A stretch of DNA of 64,000 nt from Streptomyces sp. 7-21 (lineage in GTDB: Bacteria > Actinomycetota > Actinomycetes > Streptomycetales > Streptomycetaceae): the NCBI RefSeq assembly GCF_016741785.1, contig NZ_JAERRL010000001.1:310001-374000 (forward strand), read 5' to 3'. Within the stretch, counting starts at the first letter, position 1. The number at the start of each line of letters is the position of its first letter. Positions 24,201 through 35,140 of this stretch are shown here, in pieces. A program made the translations under genes and the position numbers. The notes below the pieces were generated by a model. That model saw nothing but the letters and a program-made list of their open reading frames with translations, was not told the origin of the DNA and ran no database searches.

Positions 24201-24520
24201 TGGGCCGCCGCGTCCTCAAAGCGGAGCGCGTCGACGGCGTCCCGCGGCACCGCCAGCGTGTAGCCGCCCGCGACGGAGCGCACGAGCCCGGCGTCGGGCA
24301 GGGCGCGGCGCAGCCGCGACACCAGCGACTGCAGGGCGTTGGCCTGGCCGGCCGGGGCCGCGTCGCCCCACAGCCCCGCCGCGAGGGCCTCAGCGGGCAC
24401 CGGACGCCCGGCGTCCAGCGCCAGGCGGATCAGCAGCGCCCGCACGCGCGGCCCGCCGATCTCGGTACGCCGTCCGTCCTTCGCGGTGACCGCCAGCGGC
24501 CCCAGCACGCCTATTCGCAC
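21278..24520 (-). CDS. AfsR/SARP-type regulator with BTAD, NTPase and TPR regions
   Basis: A 1080-residue large activator. Residues 1-95 form an OmpR-like winged helix (MRIGVLGPLAVT...LWGD...ALQSLVSRLRRAL). Residues 96-245 are the bacterial transcriptional activation domain (AARLLREALQLWRGPALADAG, ATGRQADALAAYEEYRVLLAAELGADPSPGL). An NTPase follows with Walker A GPGGAGKTRLA and Walker B-like LLVLDNCEHL. The C-terminal third is TPR-like and ends in the AfsR/LuxR-type GxxLxxREAA helix region. Such proteins activate secondary-metabolism genes in response to phosphorylation or ligands. The GTG start has GGAGGGAC about 11 nt upstream. It follows the dehydratase gene by 21 bp, so co-transcription is possible. 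Confidence 0.88.
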   Translation of the reverse strand: MRIGVLGPLAVTAKDGRRTEIGGPRVRALLIRLALDAGRPVPAEALAAGLWGDAAPAGQANALQSLVSRLRRALPDAGLVRSVAGGYTLAVPRDAVDALRFEDAAAQARRALAASDAPAAARLLREALQLWRGPALADAGDAPFAAAPARRLAELRLAAREDLAEAELAAGRVTAAVADLEALVTEEPLRERARGLLMRARYATGRQADALAAYEEYRVLLAAELGADPSPGLRELHLALLRGDPALSPVPPARAGAAGASRGEVPGNLRAPLTSFVGRDEELRLIGKRLAECRLVTLVGPGGAGKTRLATTAAAAAAGDHPGGVWFTSLAPVTDPSGVPQAVLEALGQRVRHVTQSPVRVPVDRDPLAVLLRELPATPTLLVLDNCEHLIDAVAALADRLLGALPRLRILATSREPLGVPGEALCPVPPLPLPRPGAGAAEALSCPAVRLLADRAAAVRPGFAVTGANAASVVELCRRLDGLPLAIELAAARLRTFTPAQLVARLDDRFRLLTGGGRTAAPRHQTLRAVVAWSWELLSPDERRFAERLAVFAGSITPATAAPVAGVSAVRALDLLVSLADKSLLQLADDAGDAAEDDEEPRFRMLETLREYGAERLAARGALRAARDAHAACFLALAEEAEPRLRGPDQVRWIMRLVAERDNVLAALRHAAAVGDAATAVRLGAALGLFWTMRGNHREAASWLGTALAVPGESPPGARLMCTVYYVSNQGAGGDPRKSEESAAALRRTIAEARRAAPAGELARHPVLSVAESALALFTGRGARDSALGEEAVARQPDAWSRAMVRLLRGAMCENDGRPGEQRAELEAAAEGFRRVGDRWGLSMTLTSLGDLAARRGDLGAARAALEEARRLLRELRADEDGSSTDIRLAAVRARQGESEAARARLRELTARAEREGSVYLAVYGNLVLGDVLRWGGERHEAGRRYAAALAQLERGPYVQPQLSALARASASLTRPPHEAAALLRQALAEVGPEEDMPVTAAVGVGVAALCAARGQAERAARVLGAVESLAGMAEPGPEAGAVAARLRDRLGEAAYAAAYATGAALPRDQAVAALADALE

Positions 24521-24541
24521 GACGGCCAGTGTCCCTCCGGG

Positions 24542-25492
24542 TCAGCCCAGGTCGGCGGGGTCGGTGTTGGCGCCGCACAGCAGCACGCAGGTCACCTCGT
24601 CCGGCTCCCGGACGTAGGCGCCCGAGAGCAGCGCGGCGTACGCGGTCGCTGCCGCGTGCTCGACCACCACCCGGTGCGCCTGCCACAGCTGGCGCCTGGC
24701 CGCGCGGATCGCGCTGTCGCTCACCAGCACCGACCGGGTGTGCCCGGCGGCGGCCAGGCGCACCGCGTCGGCCGAGGCCCGCCGGGCGCCCAGCGAGTCA
24801 GCGGCGACCGAGTCGACCGGCACGTCCACGGGGCGGCCGGCCGCCAGCCCGGCGTGCAGCGCCCGGCTGCCCTCCGGCTCGACGGACACCACGCGGATGC
24901 CGTGCGCGGCGGCCGCGGTCGCCATCCCGGCGAACAGCCCGCCGCCCCCGGTGGCGACGACAACGGTGGTGACGTCCGGCCGCGCGGCGCGGATCTCGTC
25001 CAGCAGCGTGCCCGCGCCCGCCGCGATCAGGGGGTTGTCGTAGGCGTGCGAGGCGAGCGCGCCGGACTGCTCCGCGAACTTGTGGGCCGCCTCGGCCGCT
25101 TCGGCGTACTCGCGGCCGCTGAGCCGGACGTCGGCGCCTTGCGCGCGCAGCGCCTCGACCTTGACGCGGGGGGCGGTCTCGGGCACGAACACCGTGGCGG
25201 GGACCTGGTGCTGGGCGGCGGCCCAGGCGCAGGCCAGGCCCGCGTTGCCGCCGGAGGCGATGACGACGCCCGCGTCGGGCATGTCACCGGCCTGGAGGTG
25301 GGCGGCGGTGAAGTTCAGCGCGCCGCGGGCCTTGAAGGAGCCGGTGTACTGGAGGAACTCCAGCGCGAACCACAGCCGTTCGCCCTCGTCCCCCGGTGCG
25401 GTGCTGGGCGGCGTGGCCGGTGTCACGGCAACGGGCCGCACCCGCCCGGCGATCCGGGACGCGGCCGCCCTGACGTCGTCATAGCTGAGCAT
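24542..25492 (-). CDS. PLP-dependent serine/threonine dehydratase family protein
   Basis: A 316-residue fold-type II PLP enzyme that would deaminate threonine or serine to the 2-oxo acid. The PLP lysine is in the YTGSFKARGALN motif, the substrate loop is ASGGNAGLACAWAA and the phosphate-binding Gly-rich loop is VVATGGGGLFAGM. It has no C-terminal ACT domain, so it is a catabolic-type or broad-specificity enzyme. The start is ATG 25492, with TAGGCT 6 nt upstream and no Shine-Dalgarno. It is divergent from an amidohydrolase gene only 43 bp away. Confidence 0.87.
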   Translation of the reverse strand: MLSYDDVRAAASRIAGRVRPVAVTPATPPSTAPGDEGERLWFALEFLQYTGSFKARGALNFTAAHLQAGDMPDAGVVIASGGNAGLACAWAAAQHQVPATVFVPETAPRVKVEALRAQGADVRLSGREYAEAAEAAHKFAEQSGALASHAYDNPLIAAGAGTLLDEIRAARPDVTTVVVATGGGGLFAGMATAAAAHGIRVVSVEPEGSRALHAGLAAGRPVDVPVDSVAADSLGARRASADAVRLAAAGHTRSVLVSDSAIRAARRQLWQAHRVVVEHAAATAYAALLSGAYVREPDEVTCVLLCGANTDPADLG

Positions 25493-25498
25493 GAGGCC

Positions 25499-25527
25499 AG
25501 CCTACGGACGCAGCGGTGAGATAGATT
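25499..25527. promoter_or_regulatory. Back-to-back leaderless -10 boxes of a divergent pair
   Basis: In the 43-bp gap the minus strand has TAGGCT (25499-25504) 6 nt before the dehydratase ATG. The plus strand has TAGATT (25522-25527) 8 nt before the amidohydrolase ATG. The two promoters must overlap, with each -35 region inside the opposite gene's promoter or coding start, so their use is probably mutually exclusive. Confidence 0.45.
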
Positions 25528-25535
25528 CACTGCCC

Positions 25536-26765
25536 ATGGATGTCGCGATCAAGTCCGGATATGTCGTTCCCCTCGCCACCGCGGACGGCGGCGGTGAACC
25601 CATCGACGGCGGCACGGTGCTCATCACCGGCGGCCGGATCGCCGCTGTCGGCCCGGACGCCGAGGTCGAGGTGCCCGAGGGCGTGCGCGTGGTGGACGCC
25701 GCCGGCCGCTGGGTGCTGCCCGGCTTCGTCGAGGCGCACGCGCACCTCGGCGTGCACGAGGAGGCCGAGGGGTGGGCCGGCCAGGACACCAACGAGATGA
25801 CCGACCCCAACGGCGCCCGGATGCGCGCGCTCGACGCCATCAACCCGGCTGACACCGGCTTCGGCGACGCCCTCGCGGGCGGCGTGACGACGGCCGTGGT
25901 CAAGCCCGGCTCCGGCAACCCGATAGGAGGCCAGACCGCCGCGGTCAAGTGCTGGGGGCGCAGCGTCGACGACATGCTGCTGCGGCATCCGGTCAGCGTG
26001 AAGAGCGCGCTCGGAGAGAACCCCAAGCGCGTATACGGCGAGAAGAAGCAGCTGCCGTCCACCCGGCAGGGCGTGGCCGCCGTGATCCGCGACGCCTTCA
26101 CCCGCGCCCAGGACTACCGCGCCAAGCGGGCCAAGGCGGCCGAGGAGTCCGCGCCGTTCGACCGCGACCCGGCGCTGGAGGTGCTGGTGCGCGTGCTCGA
26201 CGGCGAACTGCCGTGGTGCCAGCACAGCCACCGCGCGGACGACATCGCCACCGCGCTGCGCCTGGCCGACGAGTTCGGCTACCGGGTGATCCTCAACCAC
26301 GGCACGGAGGCGCACCTGCTGGCCGACGAGATCGCCCGCCGGAACGTGCCGGTGATCACCGGGCCGCTGTTCACCACCCGCTCCAAGGTCGAGCTGCGGC
26401 AGCGGACCCTGGCCAACCCCGGCATCCTCGCCCGCGCCGGCGTCACGGTCGCGCTGACCACCGACCACCCGGTGGTCCCCATCAACTTCCTGGTCCACCA
26501 GGCCACGCTGAGCGTCAAGGAAGGGCTGGACCGCGCCGAGGCGCTGCGGACCATCACGGTCAACCCGGCCGCCATGATGGGCCTGGACGACCGCGTCGGC
26601 GCGCTGCGTCCCGGCCTCGACGGCGACGTGGTCATCTGGTCGGGCGACCCGCTGGACGTGATGAGCCGCGCCCTGACCGTCTTCATCGAGGGGCGCGAGG
26701 TGTACTCGTACGACGAGGAGCGGCGCGAGGGCCAGGTGCGCGACCCGTACTACCGGGAGTCCTGA
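25536..26765 (+). CDS. Amidohydrolase-family protein (imidazolonepropionase-like)
   Basis: A 409-residue metal-dependent hydrolase. It has the composite beta-sandwich start (GTVLITGGRIAAVGPDAEV), the metal-binding HAHLG after LPGFVEA, further His in QHSHRADD and LNHGTEAH, and the catalytic Asp in LTTDHPVVP. The C-terminal strand region (GALRPGLDGDVVIWSGDPLD) closes the sandwich. The substrate is unknown; relatives include imidazolonepropionase and peptidase-like amidohydrolases. ATG 25536 is chosen over an upstream in-frame start because TAGATT fits a leaderless promoter there. It is divergent from the dehydratase gene. Confidence 0.85.
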   Translation: MDVAIKSGYVVPLATADGGGEPIDGGTVLITGGRIAAVGPDAEVEVPEGVRVVDAAGRWVLPGFVEAHAHLGVHEEAEGWAGQDTNEMTDPNGARMRALDAINPADTGFGDALAGGVTTAVVKPGSGNPIGGQTAAVKCWGRSVDDMLLRHPVSVKSALGENPKRVYGEKKQLPSTRQGVAAVIRDAFTRAQDYRAKRAKAAEESAPFDRDPALEVLVRVLDGELPWCQHSHRADDIATALRLADEFGYRVILNHGTEAHLLADEIARRNVPVITGPLFTTRSKVELRQRTLANPGILARAGVTVALTTDHPVVPINFLVHQATLSVKEGLDRAEALRTITVNPAAMMGLDDRVGALRPGLDGDVVIWSGDPLDVMSRALTVFIEGREVYSYDEERREGQVRDPYYRES

Positions 26766-26784
26766 CCCGCCGCCGGCCGCGCGG

Positions 26785-28959
26785 TCACGCCGGGCGCAGC
26801 CACACGGTGGCCAGGGGCGGCAGGGTCAGCACGATGCTGGCCTGCCGCCCGTGGCAGCCCACCGGCTCCGCCTTGACCGGCCCGGCCGCGGTGGCCACGC
26901 CTCCGCCGCCGTACCCGGGCGCGTCCGTGTTCAGCGTCTCCTCCCAGGCGGGCACGTCCTCCGGCACGCCCAGGCGGTAGCCGTGCCGGACCAGGGGCGA
27001 GAAGTGGCAGACCACGAGCAGCGGATCGCCGTCCGGCGCGTGCCGCAAAAACGCCAGCACGTTGTCCTCGGCCGCCGTCGCCGTCACCCACGTGAAGCCC
27101 CGCGGCTCGCTGTCCCAGCGCCACAGCGCGGGCGTCGCGCGGTACGCGGCGTTCAGGTCGCGCACCAGATCGCGCACGCCGCGGTGGTCCGGCTCCGCGG
27201 CGTAGCCCGGATCCAGCACCCACCACTGCGGGCCCTCGGTGGCGGACCACTCCGCGCCCTGGGCGAACTCCTGGCCCATGAACAGCAGCTTCTTGCCCGG
27301 GTGCGCCCACATGTAGGCCAGGTAGGCGCGGTGGCTGGCCCGCCGCTGCCACCAGTCGCCCGGGATCTTCGACACCAGGGCGCCCTTGCCGTGGACGACC
27401 TCGTCGTGCGACACCGGCAGCACGTAGTTCTCGGCGTACGCGTACACCAGCGAGAACGTCATCTCGTCGTGGTGCCAGGCCCGGTGCACCGGGTCGCGCC
27501 CCAGGTACTGCAAGGTGTCGTGCATCCAGCCCATGTTCCACTTGAAGCCGAACCCCAGGCCGCCCTGGTCGGCCGGCCGCGTGACGCCCTCCCAGGCGGT
27601 GGACTCCTCGGCGACGGTGAGCACGCCGGGGCAGTGGCGGTAGACCGTGGTGTTCATCTCCCGCAGGAACGCCACCGCGTCCCAGTTCTCGCGCCCGCCG
27701 TCCGCGTTGGGCGTCCACTGGCCCTCGCCGCGCGAGTAGTCCAGGTAGAGCATGGAGGCCACGGCGTCCACCCGCAGCCCGTCGATGTGGAACTCCTCGC
27801 ACCAGTACAGGGCGTTGGCGACCAGGAAGTTGCGCACCTCGCGCCGCCCGTAGTCGAACTCCAGCGTGCCCCAGTCGGGGTGCTCGGCGCGGCGCGGGTC
27901 GGGATGCTCGTAGGCGCACGTGCCGTCGAAGCGCGCCAGCGCCCAGGCGTCCTTGGGGAAGTGTGCGGGCACCCAGTCCAGGATCACGCCGATGCCCGCG
28001 CGGTGCAGTGAGTCCACCAGGAACCGGAAGTCGTCGGGGGAGCCCAGCCGGGCCGTGGGCGCGTAGTAGCCGGTGACCTGGTAGCCCCACGAGCCGCCGA
28101 AGGGGTGCTCCGCCACGGGCATCAGCTCGACGTGGGTGAAGCCGGTCGCGGTCACGTAGGCGGTCAGCTCGCGGGCCAGCGCGCGGTAGTCCAGGCCGGG
28201 GCGCCAGGACGGCAGGTGCACCTCGTAGACCGACATCGGCTCGGCGTGCCAGCGCCGCCGGGCGCGGGCCCGCATCCACGCGCCGTCTCCCCACGTGTAC
28301 GAGCTCTCCCACACCACGGAGGCCGTCGCCGGCGGGCACTCGGTGCGCCGCGCCATCGGATCGGCGCGCAGGGTGCGCCTGCCGTCGCTGCCGTGCACCT
28401 CGAACTTGTACCGTGCGCCGGGGCCCACGCCGGGCACGAACAGCTCCCACACGCCGCTGGTGCCCAGCGAGCGCATCGGCAGCGCCGCCTGCTCGTGCCA
28501 GCCGGTGAAGTCCCCGGTCAGCCGCACCCCGCGCGCCGCCGGCGCCCACACCGTGAACCGCGTGCCCCGCTCGCCCTGGTGGCACCTCACGTGCGCTCCC
28601 AGCGCCTGCCACAGCCGCTCGTGCCGTCCCTGGCGGATCAGCTCCAGCTCCGCCGGGCCCAGTGAGGGCAGGAAGCGGTACGGATCGGCCGTCTCCTGCC
28701 GGCTGCCGTCCGGCCACCGCGTCACCAGCTGGTACGCCGGCGCCTGCGGCAGCGGCAGCACGGTGCTGAACAGCCCGTCGCCCTCGGGCCGCAGCGGCAC
28801 ACGCAGCCCCGCCGCGTGCAGCGTCACCCGCTGCGCGCCGGGGCGCAGGGCCCGCACCCGCACGCCCCCGCCGGGCTCCGGGTGCGGGCCGAGCAGGGCA
28901 TGCGGGTTGCGGTGGACGCCCGCCAGCAGGCGGGCCCGGTCCTCGGGATTCAGCGGCAC
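26785..28959 (-). CDS. glgB: 1,4-alpha-glucan branching enzyme
   Basis: A 724-residue GH13 enzyme that transfers alpha-1,4 chains to form alpha-1,6 branches. An N-terminal beta module (about residues 15-105) and a CBM48 module (about 115-210, ending RYKFEVHG) precede the catalytic barrel. The nucleophile region is [17 protein letters not shown], the acid/base is in [15 protein letters not shown] and the transition-state Asp is in [10 protein letters not shown]. The GTG start at 28959 has AAAGGAG 6 nt upstream; the open frame runs further upstream into mak. It is the last gene of glgE-treS-mak-glgB, 40 bp after mak, and supplies the branching step for GlgE-made glucan. Confidence 0.95.
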   Translation of the reverse strand: MPLNPEDRARLLAGVHRNPHALLGPHPEPGGGVRVRALRPGAQRVTLHAAGLRVPLRPEGDGLFSTVLPLPQAPAYQLVTRWPDGSRQETADPYRFLPSLGPAELELIRQGRHERLWQALGAHVRCHQGERGTRFTVWAPAARGVRLTGDFTGWHEQAALPMRSLGTSGVWELFVPGVGPGARYKFEVHGSDGRRTLRADPMARRTECPPATASVVWESSYTWGDGAWMRARARRRWHAEPMSVYEVHLPSWRPGLDYRALARELTAYVTATGFTHVELMPVAEHPFGGSWGYQVTGYYAPTARLGSPDDFRFLVDSLHRAGIGVILDWVPAHFPKDAWALARFDGTCAYEHPDPRRAEHPDWGTLEFDYGRREVRNFLVANALYWCEEFHIDGLRVDAVASMLYLDYSRGEGQWTPNADGGRENWDAVAFLREMNTTVYRHCPGVLTVAEESTAWEGVTRPADQGGLGFGFKWNMGWMHDTLQYLGRDPVHRAWHHDEMTFSLVYAYAENYVLPVSHDEVVHGKGALVSKIPGDWWQRRASHRAYLAYMWAHPGKKLLFMGQEFAQGAEWSATEGPQWWVLDPGYAAEPDHRGVRDLVRDLNAAYRATPALWRWDSEPRGFTWVTATAAEDNVLAFLRHAPDGDPLLVVCHFSPLVRHGYRLGVPEDVPAWEETLNTDAPGYGGGGVATAAGPVKAEPVGCHGRQASIVLTLPPLATVWLRPA

Positions 28960-28999
28960 GGTGGCTCCTTTCGCGTCGTGCTCCGGCTGGGGCCGGCGG

Positions 29000-30445
29000 T
29001 CACAGCCGCGCCTGGGCGAGCCGGCGGATGGCGGCCATCGGCACATGCAGCCAGGCGGGACGGTGCCGGGCCTCGTACAGCACCTCGTAGACGGCCTTGT
29101 CGGTCTCGTAGGCGAGCAGCAGCTCCCGCTGCTCCAGGGGGTCGTGGCCCGAGGCCTCGGCGTAGCCCTGGCAGTAGGCGGCACGGCTGGCCCGGGACCA
29201 GGCGGCGGCCCACGCGCCGCCGGTGCGGTCCTGGCAGGCGGCGTAGTCGAACGAGCGCAGCATCCCGGCGATGTCGCGCACCGGCGGGCCGGGTTCCCGG
29301 CGCGCGGTCAGCGGCCGGGCGGGCTCGCCCTCGAAGTCGATGACGGACCACGCGCCGCCGGCCGACTCGGCGGCCGGCGCGTGCAGCACCTGCCCGAGGT
29401 GCAGGTCGCCGTGGAGGCGCTGGACGACGCAGGTGCCGCCGCGCCGGGCGTAGTCGGCGAGCGCGGCGTAAGCGCGGCTCAGCCCGTCCCGGTACGGGCG
29501 CAGCGCGGGCACGGCGCGCGCGGCCTCGGCCAGCCGCCGCGTCATGGCCTCGGCCATGCGCTCCAGCTCGTGCCGCCCCAGCACCGAGGTCGGCAGCGCG
29601 GCGGCGAGCGCGGTGTGGACCTCGGCCGTGGCGCGGCCGAGCGAGCGCGCGGCGGCGGAGAAGTCCGCCCGGTGGCTGAGGGCGGACAGCGCCAGCTGCC
29701 AGCCGTCCCGCGAACCGACGAGGTAGGGCTGGAGCACCCCCAGCGTCAGCGGCTCGCCGTCGGCGAACGCCGCCTCGAACCAGGCCGACGGCGCGGGCAC
29801 CCGGGAGCAGCCCGCCTCGGCCAGCGCCAGCGGCAGCTCCAGGTCCGGGTTGATGCCGGGGCTGACCCGCCGGAAGAGCTTGAGGATCTGCGCCTCGCCG
29901 TAGACGACGGAGGAGTTGGTCTGCTCGCCGGTCAGCAGCCGGGCGGTCAGCCCGGAGGGAATGGCCGAGCCGGGGGCGCGCCCGAAGCGGAGGCTGCCGA
30001 GCCGGCCGGGTGCGCGGAACCGTTCCAGCAGCAGGGCGGCGAGCCGCGGGTCGTGGAGCGCCTCGTAGACGGCCCGGCCCCGCAGCGGCCCCTCGGCGGG
30101 ATGGCCGACGAGGGCCGGGGCCAGGGCGGGCGGCAGCAGTCTGCGGACCCCCAGCAGCAGTTGGTAGCAGTCGCCGGTGGCGCGGTCGGCGCCGGGCGGG
30201 CGGGTGCGCACCAGCAGGTGCAGCAGGCCGGGCGCGTGGCCGGCGGCGGTGCAGGGCAGCAGTTCGGTGGCCGCGACGAGCGTGAGGCCGCCCAGCGGAC
30301 GGCCCTTGCCGGCGAACCACCGCTGCCGGGGCAGCCAGCGCGCGAGCAGGCCCGTGAGCGAGCGGAGCAGCGCCCTGCCGTCGGGTGAGGCGGTGAGGAG
30401 CGGAAGCCGGCCGGATACCGTCCGGGGCGAGGCGCTGTCCGACAT
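29000..30445 (-). CDS. mak: Maltokinase (Pep2/Mak)
   Basis: A 481-residue kinase that phosphorylates maltose with ATP to maltose-1-phosphate, the substrate of GlgE. It has the maltokinase N-terminal cap ([17 protein letters not shown]) and an aminoglycoside-phosphotransferase-like core with the catalytic [10 protein letters not shown] and the metal-binding [12 protein letters not shown]. In many actinobacteria Mak and TreS form a complex. ATG 30445 has AAAGGA upstream. It lies 241 bp after treS, with a GC-rich hairpin in the gap, and 40 bp before glgB. Confidence 0.93.
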   Translation of the reverse strand: MSDSASPRTVSGRLPLLTASPDGRALLRSLTGLLARWLPRQRWFAGKGRPLGGLTLVAATELLPCTAAGHAPGLLHLLVRTRPPGADRATGDCYQLLLGVRRLLPPALAPALVGHPAEGPLRGRAVYEALHDPRLAALLLERFRAPGRLGSLRFGRAPGSAIPSGLTARLLTGEQTNSSVVYGEAQILKLFRRVSPGINPDLELPLALAEAGCSRVPAPSAWFEAAFADGEPLTLGVLQPYLVGSRDGWQLALSALSHRADFSAAARSLGRATAEVHTALAAALPTSVLGRHELERMAEAMTRRLAEAARAVPALRPYRDGLSRAYAALADYARRGGTCVVQRLHGDLHLGQVLHAPAAESAGGAWSVIDFEGEPARPLTARREPGPPVRDIAGMLRSFDYAACQDRTGGAWAAAWSRASRAAYCQGYAEASGHDPLEQRELLLAYETDKAVYEVLYEARHRPAWLHVPMAAIRRLAQARL

Positions 30446-30617
30446 GGCGTCCTTTCCCCGGGCACAGGCACAGAATTATGTGACGAAGTGTCCCGTATGG
30501 GGGGTGCTCCGCGCGCGGTGGCGGCGGACGTGTCGTCCAGGAACGGCCGTGCGGGTGAGGACGGTAACGCGGATGGAGCCAGGCCGCCGGCGGTGCGCGG
30601 CGCGGCTGCGAGGGGTG

Positions 30618-30638
30618 CCCCCGGCCGAAGGCCGGGGG
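30618..30638 (-). terminator. Hairpin between treS and mak
   Basis: CCCCCGGCC GAA GGCCGGGGG is a perfect 9-bp stem with a triloop, in the only large gap (241 bp) of the glg operon. It could attenuate read-through or stabilise the 3' end of a processed glgE-treS mRNA, making mak-glgB expression separately adjustable. Confidence 0.55.
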
Positions 30639-30686
30639 ACGGTAAGCCTGTTGAGCCGGCCGGACGGCCGGCGATGCGGTGCGGCT

Positions 30687-32376
<1,690 letters not shown>

Positions 32377-32390
<14 letters not shown>

Positions 32391-34425
32391 GGTTGGGTGA
32401 CCCTCCGGTCTGTGAGGACGGTCGCAGGGCCAAGATGTGAGCGGAGGAGGCGTACGCGTCCGTACGGCCCGGCTCAAGCCGCACATAGTTGTCCCTGCCC
32501 CAGTAGTAGGTCTCTCCAGTGAGCTCGTCGCACACTGGGAAGGGCTCGGCGCCACTTTCCTGAGCGGGGGTGAGGCCGCACCCTTTGAGTTGCGACATAT
32601 CCAACGAGACGGTGGCTTCCTGGGTGTGGTGCGGATCGAGGTTGACCACGATCAGAACGCAGTCTTCGTGAGGTGTCCGCACGCGCTTCGAGTAGGCAAG
32701 GATGTGCTCGTTGTCAGTGCGGTGAAAGGCCACATTGCGCAGTCTCCGGAGGGCGGGGTGGCGGCGGCGCAGTCCGTTGAGCCGGGTGATGAGCCCGGTG
32801 ATGGTCTCGCCCCGCTCCTCGGCCCCCGCCCAGTCGCGCGGGCGCAGCTGGTACTTCTCGGAATCCGCGTATTCTTCACTTCCCGGCGCGGCCGGCGTGG
32901 CTTCGCACAGCTCGTATCCCGCGTACATTCCCCAGCTCGGGGACAGGGTGGCGGCGAGCACCGCCCGGGTCTCGAACGCCGCCCTGCCGCCGTCCTGGAG
33001 ATAGGCGTGGAGGATATCGGGGGTGTTGACGAAGAAGTTGGGGCGCATATATGTCGCCGCGGTGCCGCTGAGCTCGGTGACGTATTCGGTCAGCTCGGCC
33101 TTGGTCGTGCGCCAGGTGAAGTAGGTGTAGGACTGCTGGAAACCCACCTGGGCGAGCGTGTGCATCACCGCGGGCCGGGTGAACGCCTCGGCCAGGAAGA
33201 TCACGTCCGGGTCGGTGCGGTTGATCTCGGCGATGACCTTCTCCCAGAACGCCACCGGCTTGGTGTGGGGGTTGTCGACGCGGAAGATGCGCACGCCGCG
33301 GGCCATCCAGAAGCGCAGCACCCGCAGCGTTTCCGTGACCAGTCCCCGGAAATCCTGTTCGAAGGAGATCGGATAGATGTCCTGGTACTTCTTGGGCGGG
33401 TTCTCGGCGAACGCGATGGAGCCGTCCGCGCGCCGGTGGAACCACTCCGGGTGCTCCTTCACCCAGGGGTGGTCCGGGCTGCACTGGAGCGCGAAGTCCA
33501 GCGCCACCTCCAGGCCCAGGGCGCTGGCCTCGGCGACGAAGGCGTCGAAGTCCTCCAGGGTCCCCAGGTCCGGGTGGACCGCGTCGTGGCCGCCGTCGGC
33601 GGAGCCGATCGCCCAGGGGCAGCCGACGTCGTCGGGTCCGGCCGTCAGCGCGCCGTTCGGGCCCTTGCGGTACGACTGGCCGATCGGGTGGATGGGCGGC
33701 AGGTAGACCACGTCGAAGCCCATGGCGGCGATGGCCGGCAGCCGCTTGGCGGCCGTGCGGAACGTGCCGGAGACCGGGGGCGCCCCCGGCTTGACCACCG
33801 CGCCCTCCGAGCGCGGGAACATCTCGTACCAGGCACCGACGAGGGCGCGTTCGCGCTCCACCAGCAGCGGCAGCGGCCGGGAGGAGCAGACGAGCTCCCG
33901 CAGCGGGTAGCGCCGCAGCAGGTCGGTCACGGGCTCGGTCAGCGCGGCGGCCAGGCGGGCGGCCGGCGGCACCGCGCGGTCTCCGAGCGCCTCGGCCGCG
34001 GCGGTCACCAGCGATCTGCCCGCGTTCCGCGGCACCCCGGCGGCGGCGCGGCGCAGCAGCTCGGCGCCCTCGGCCAGCGTGAGTTCGGCGTCGTCGGTGC
34101 CGGCCGGGATCTTTACGCGGGCGCTGTCGATCCACGTGGTCACCGGGTCCGCCCACGCCTCGACCGCGTAGGTCCAGCGCCCCTCGGTGTTCGGGGTCAC
34201 CTCGGCGCCCCAGCGGTCGGTGCCGGGGGCCAGTTCGTGCATCGGCAGCCACCCGCCGCGGCGCCCGTTGGGGTCGCGCAGCACCACGTTCGCGCCAACC
34301 GCGCCCGCCCCCTCGCGGAAGACCGTCGCACTGACCAGGAAGGTCTCGCCGGGAACGGCCTTGACCGGGCGGCGGCCGCAGTCGATGCGCGGCTGGACGT
34401 CGAGGACGGGAATGCGACCGATCAT
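32377..34425 (-). CDS. glgE: Maltosyltransferase GlgE
   Basis: A 682-residue GH13_3 enzyme that extends alpha-1,4-glucan by transferring maltosyl units from maltose-1-phosphate. The N-terminal beta domain begins [22 protein letters not shown]. The catalytic nucleophile is in [14 protein letters not shown] (about residue 390), the acid/base in [10 protein letters not shown] and the third acid in [10 protein letters not shown]. These are the residues known from the Streptomyces coelicolor enzyme. ATG 34425 has AGGTGA 5 nt upstream; the longer frame to 34557 is unsupported. It is first in the operon glgE-treS-mak-glgB. In S. coelicolor, from memory, a glycogen phosphorylase gene lies upstream; here a peptide importer does. 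Confidence 0.96.
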
Positions 34426-35140
34426 GGGATCACCTGGTGACGTTGAGAACAGGGGGACTTGTCCTTTGTATCGGTTTAGACGCCATATGACCGTTCTGTT
34501 CTGCGACCGCCTTCCGACGCGTTCACCCGCGTGGGGGTTGGGAGCCGCCCGCGGCACCGGCGGCCTGGCGGCCCCGCGGGAGAAGCGCCGGAACCAGCCC
34601 GTCAGTTCGTCAGGTGATGCGATTACCGCTGTGCGGCGCGGGGCCGTTGCCCGTTGCGGCCGGGGCTGTTCCCCGTGGCGGGCGCCGCCGCTGGGCCGCA
34701 GAAAACCCCCGGTGCGTGCGGCTGCTGATCGCAGGCGGCTGGGTGTGCCGCCACCGTCCGCCGGCCAGCGTGCGGGCGTCCGCCGGCACGCCGCCGGTGG
34801 CGCCCGTCTCCGCGGTGTCCGGCCCCGGTGCGCTGATCACACCCCCGCGTGCGGGATGTGGGGGAAATAACACTTCTGTGGTGCCGCCCGAAAAAAGAGG
34901 GGTCGCCGGGGCGGGGAAACCCGGCGCGCGTAGCCGGGGGATAACGCGGGAAAGCTCGCTACTGGACCGGAATCGGGCAGAGAAGTCCGGGTTTACCGGC
35001 TGTCCGCCGAGCCGTTCCCCGCGTGGGGTCTCAGGTCGGTATCGCCGTTCAGGCCGAGGTTCACAGCTATCTACGCGCGCAGTATCGTGACCTGCCACCG
35101 AAACGCCCTACCACCACCGCCGAACCCACTGAGGTGGACG
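34426..35140. other. 715-bp gene-free divergent region
   Basis: No convincing gene lies here: the longest frame (34614-35090) has no family features and poor codon pattern. The region must hold the promoters of glgE (minus) and of the peptide-binding-protein gene (plus). It contains several short hairpins, such as CCCGC GT GCGGG (34844-34855) and CCCC GCGT GGGG (35017-35028). A-rich patches also occur (AAATAACA, AAAAAAGAG near 34864-34898) that are unusual for this genome. I could not match it to a known riboswitch. Confidence 0.6.

Noticed and set aside
21080..25519. 1479-codon plus-strand frame antisense to the AfsR-like and dehydratase genes
   Set aside because: The composition is Arg/Gly/Gln-rich with no domain, and the opposite strand carries clear BTAD, NTPase and PLP motifs.
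34860..35050. Possible ydaO-type (c-di-AMP) or other known riboswitch before the peptide importer
   Set aside because: The conserved GGGGA/CCCA and AGCUAACC-type blocks are not present; only small generic hairpins are.
34614..35090. 158-codon frame in the gap between glgE and the peptide importer
   Set aside because: It has no family features, no ribosome binding site and poor codon pattern; treated as non-coding.
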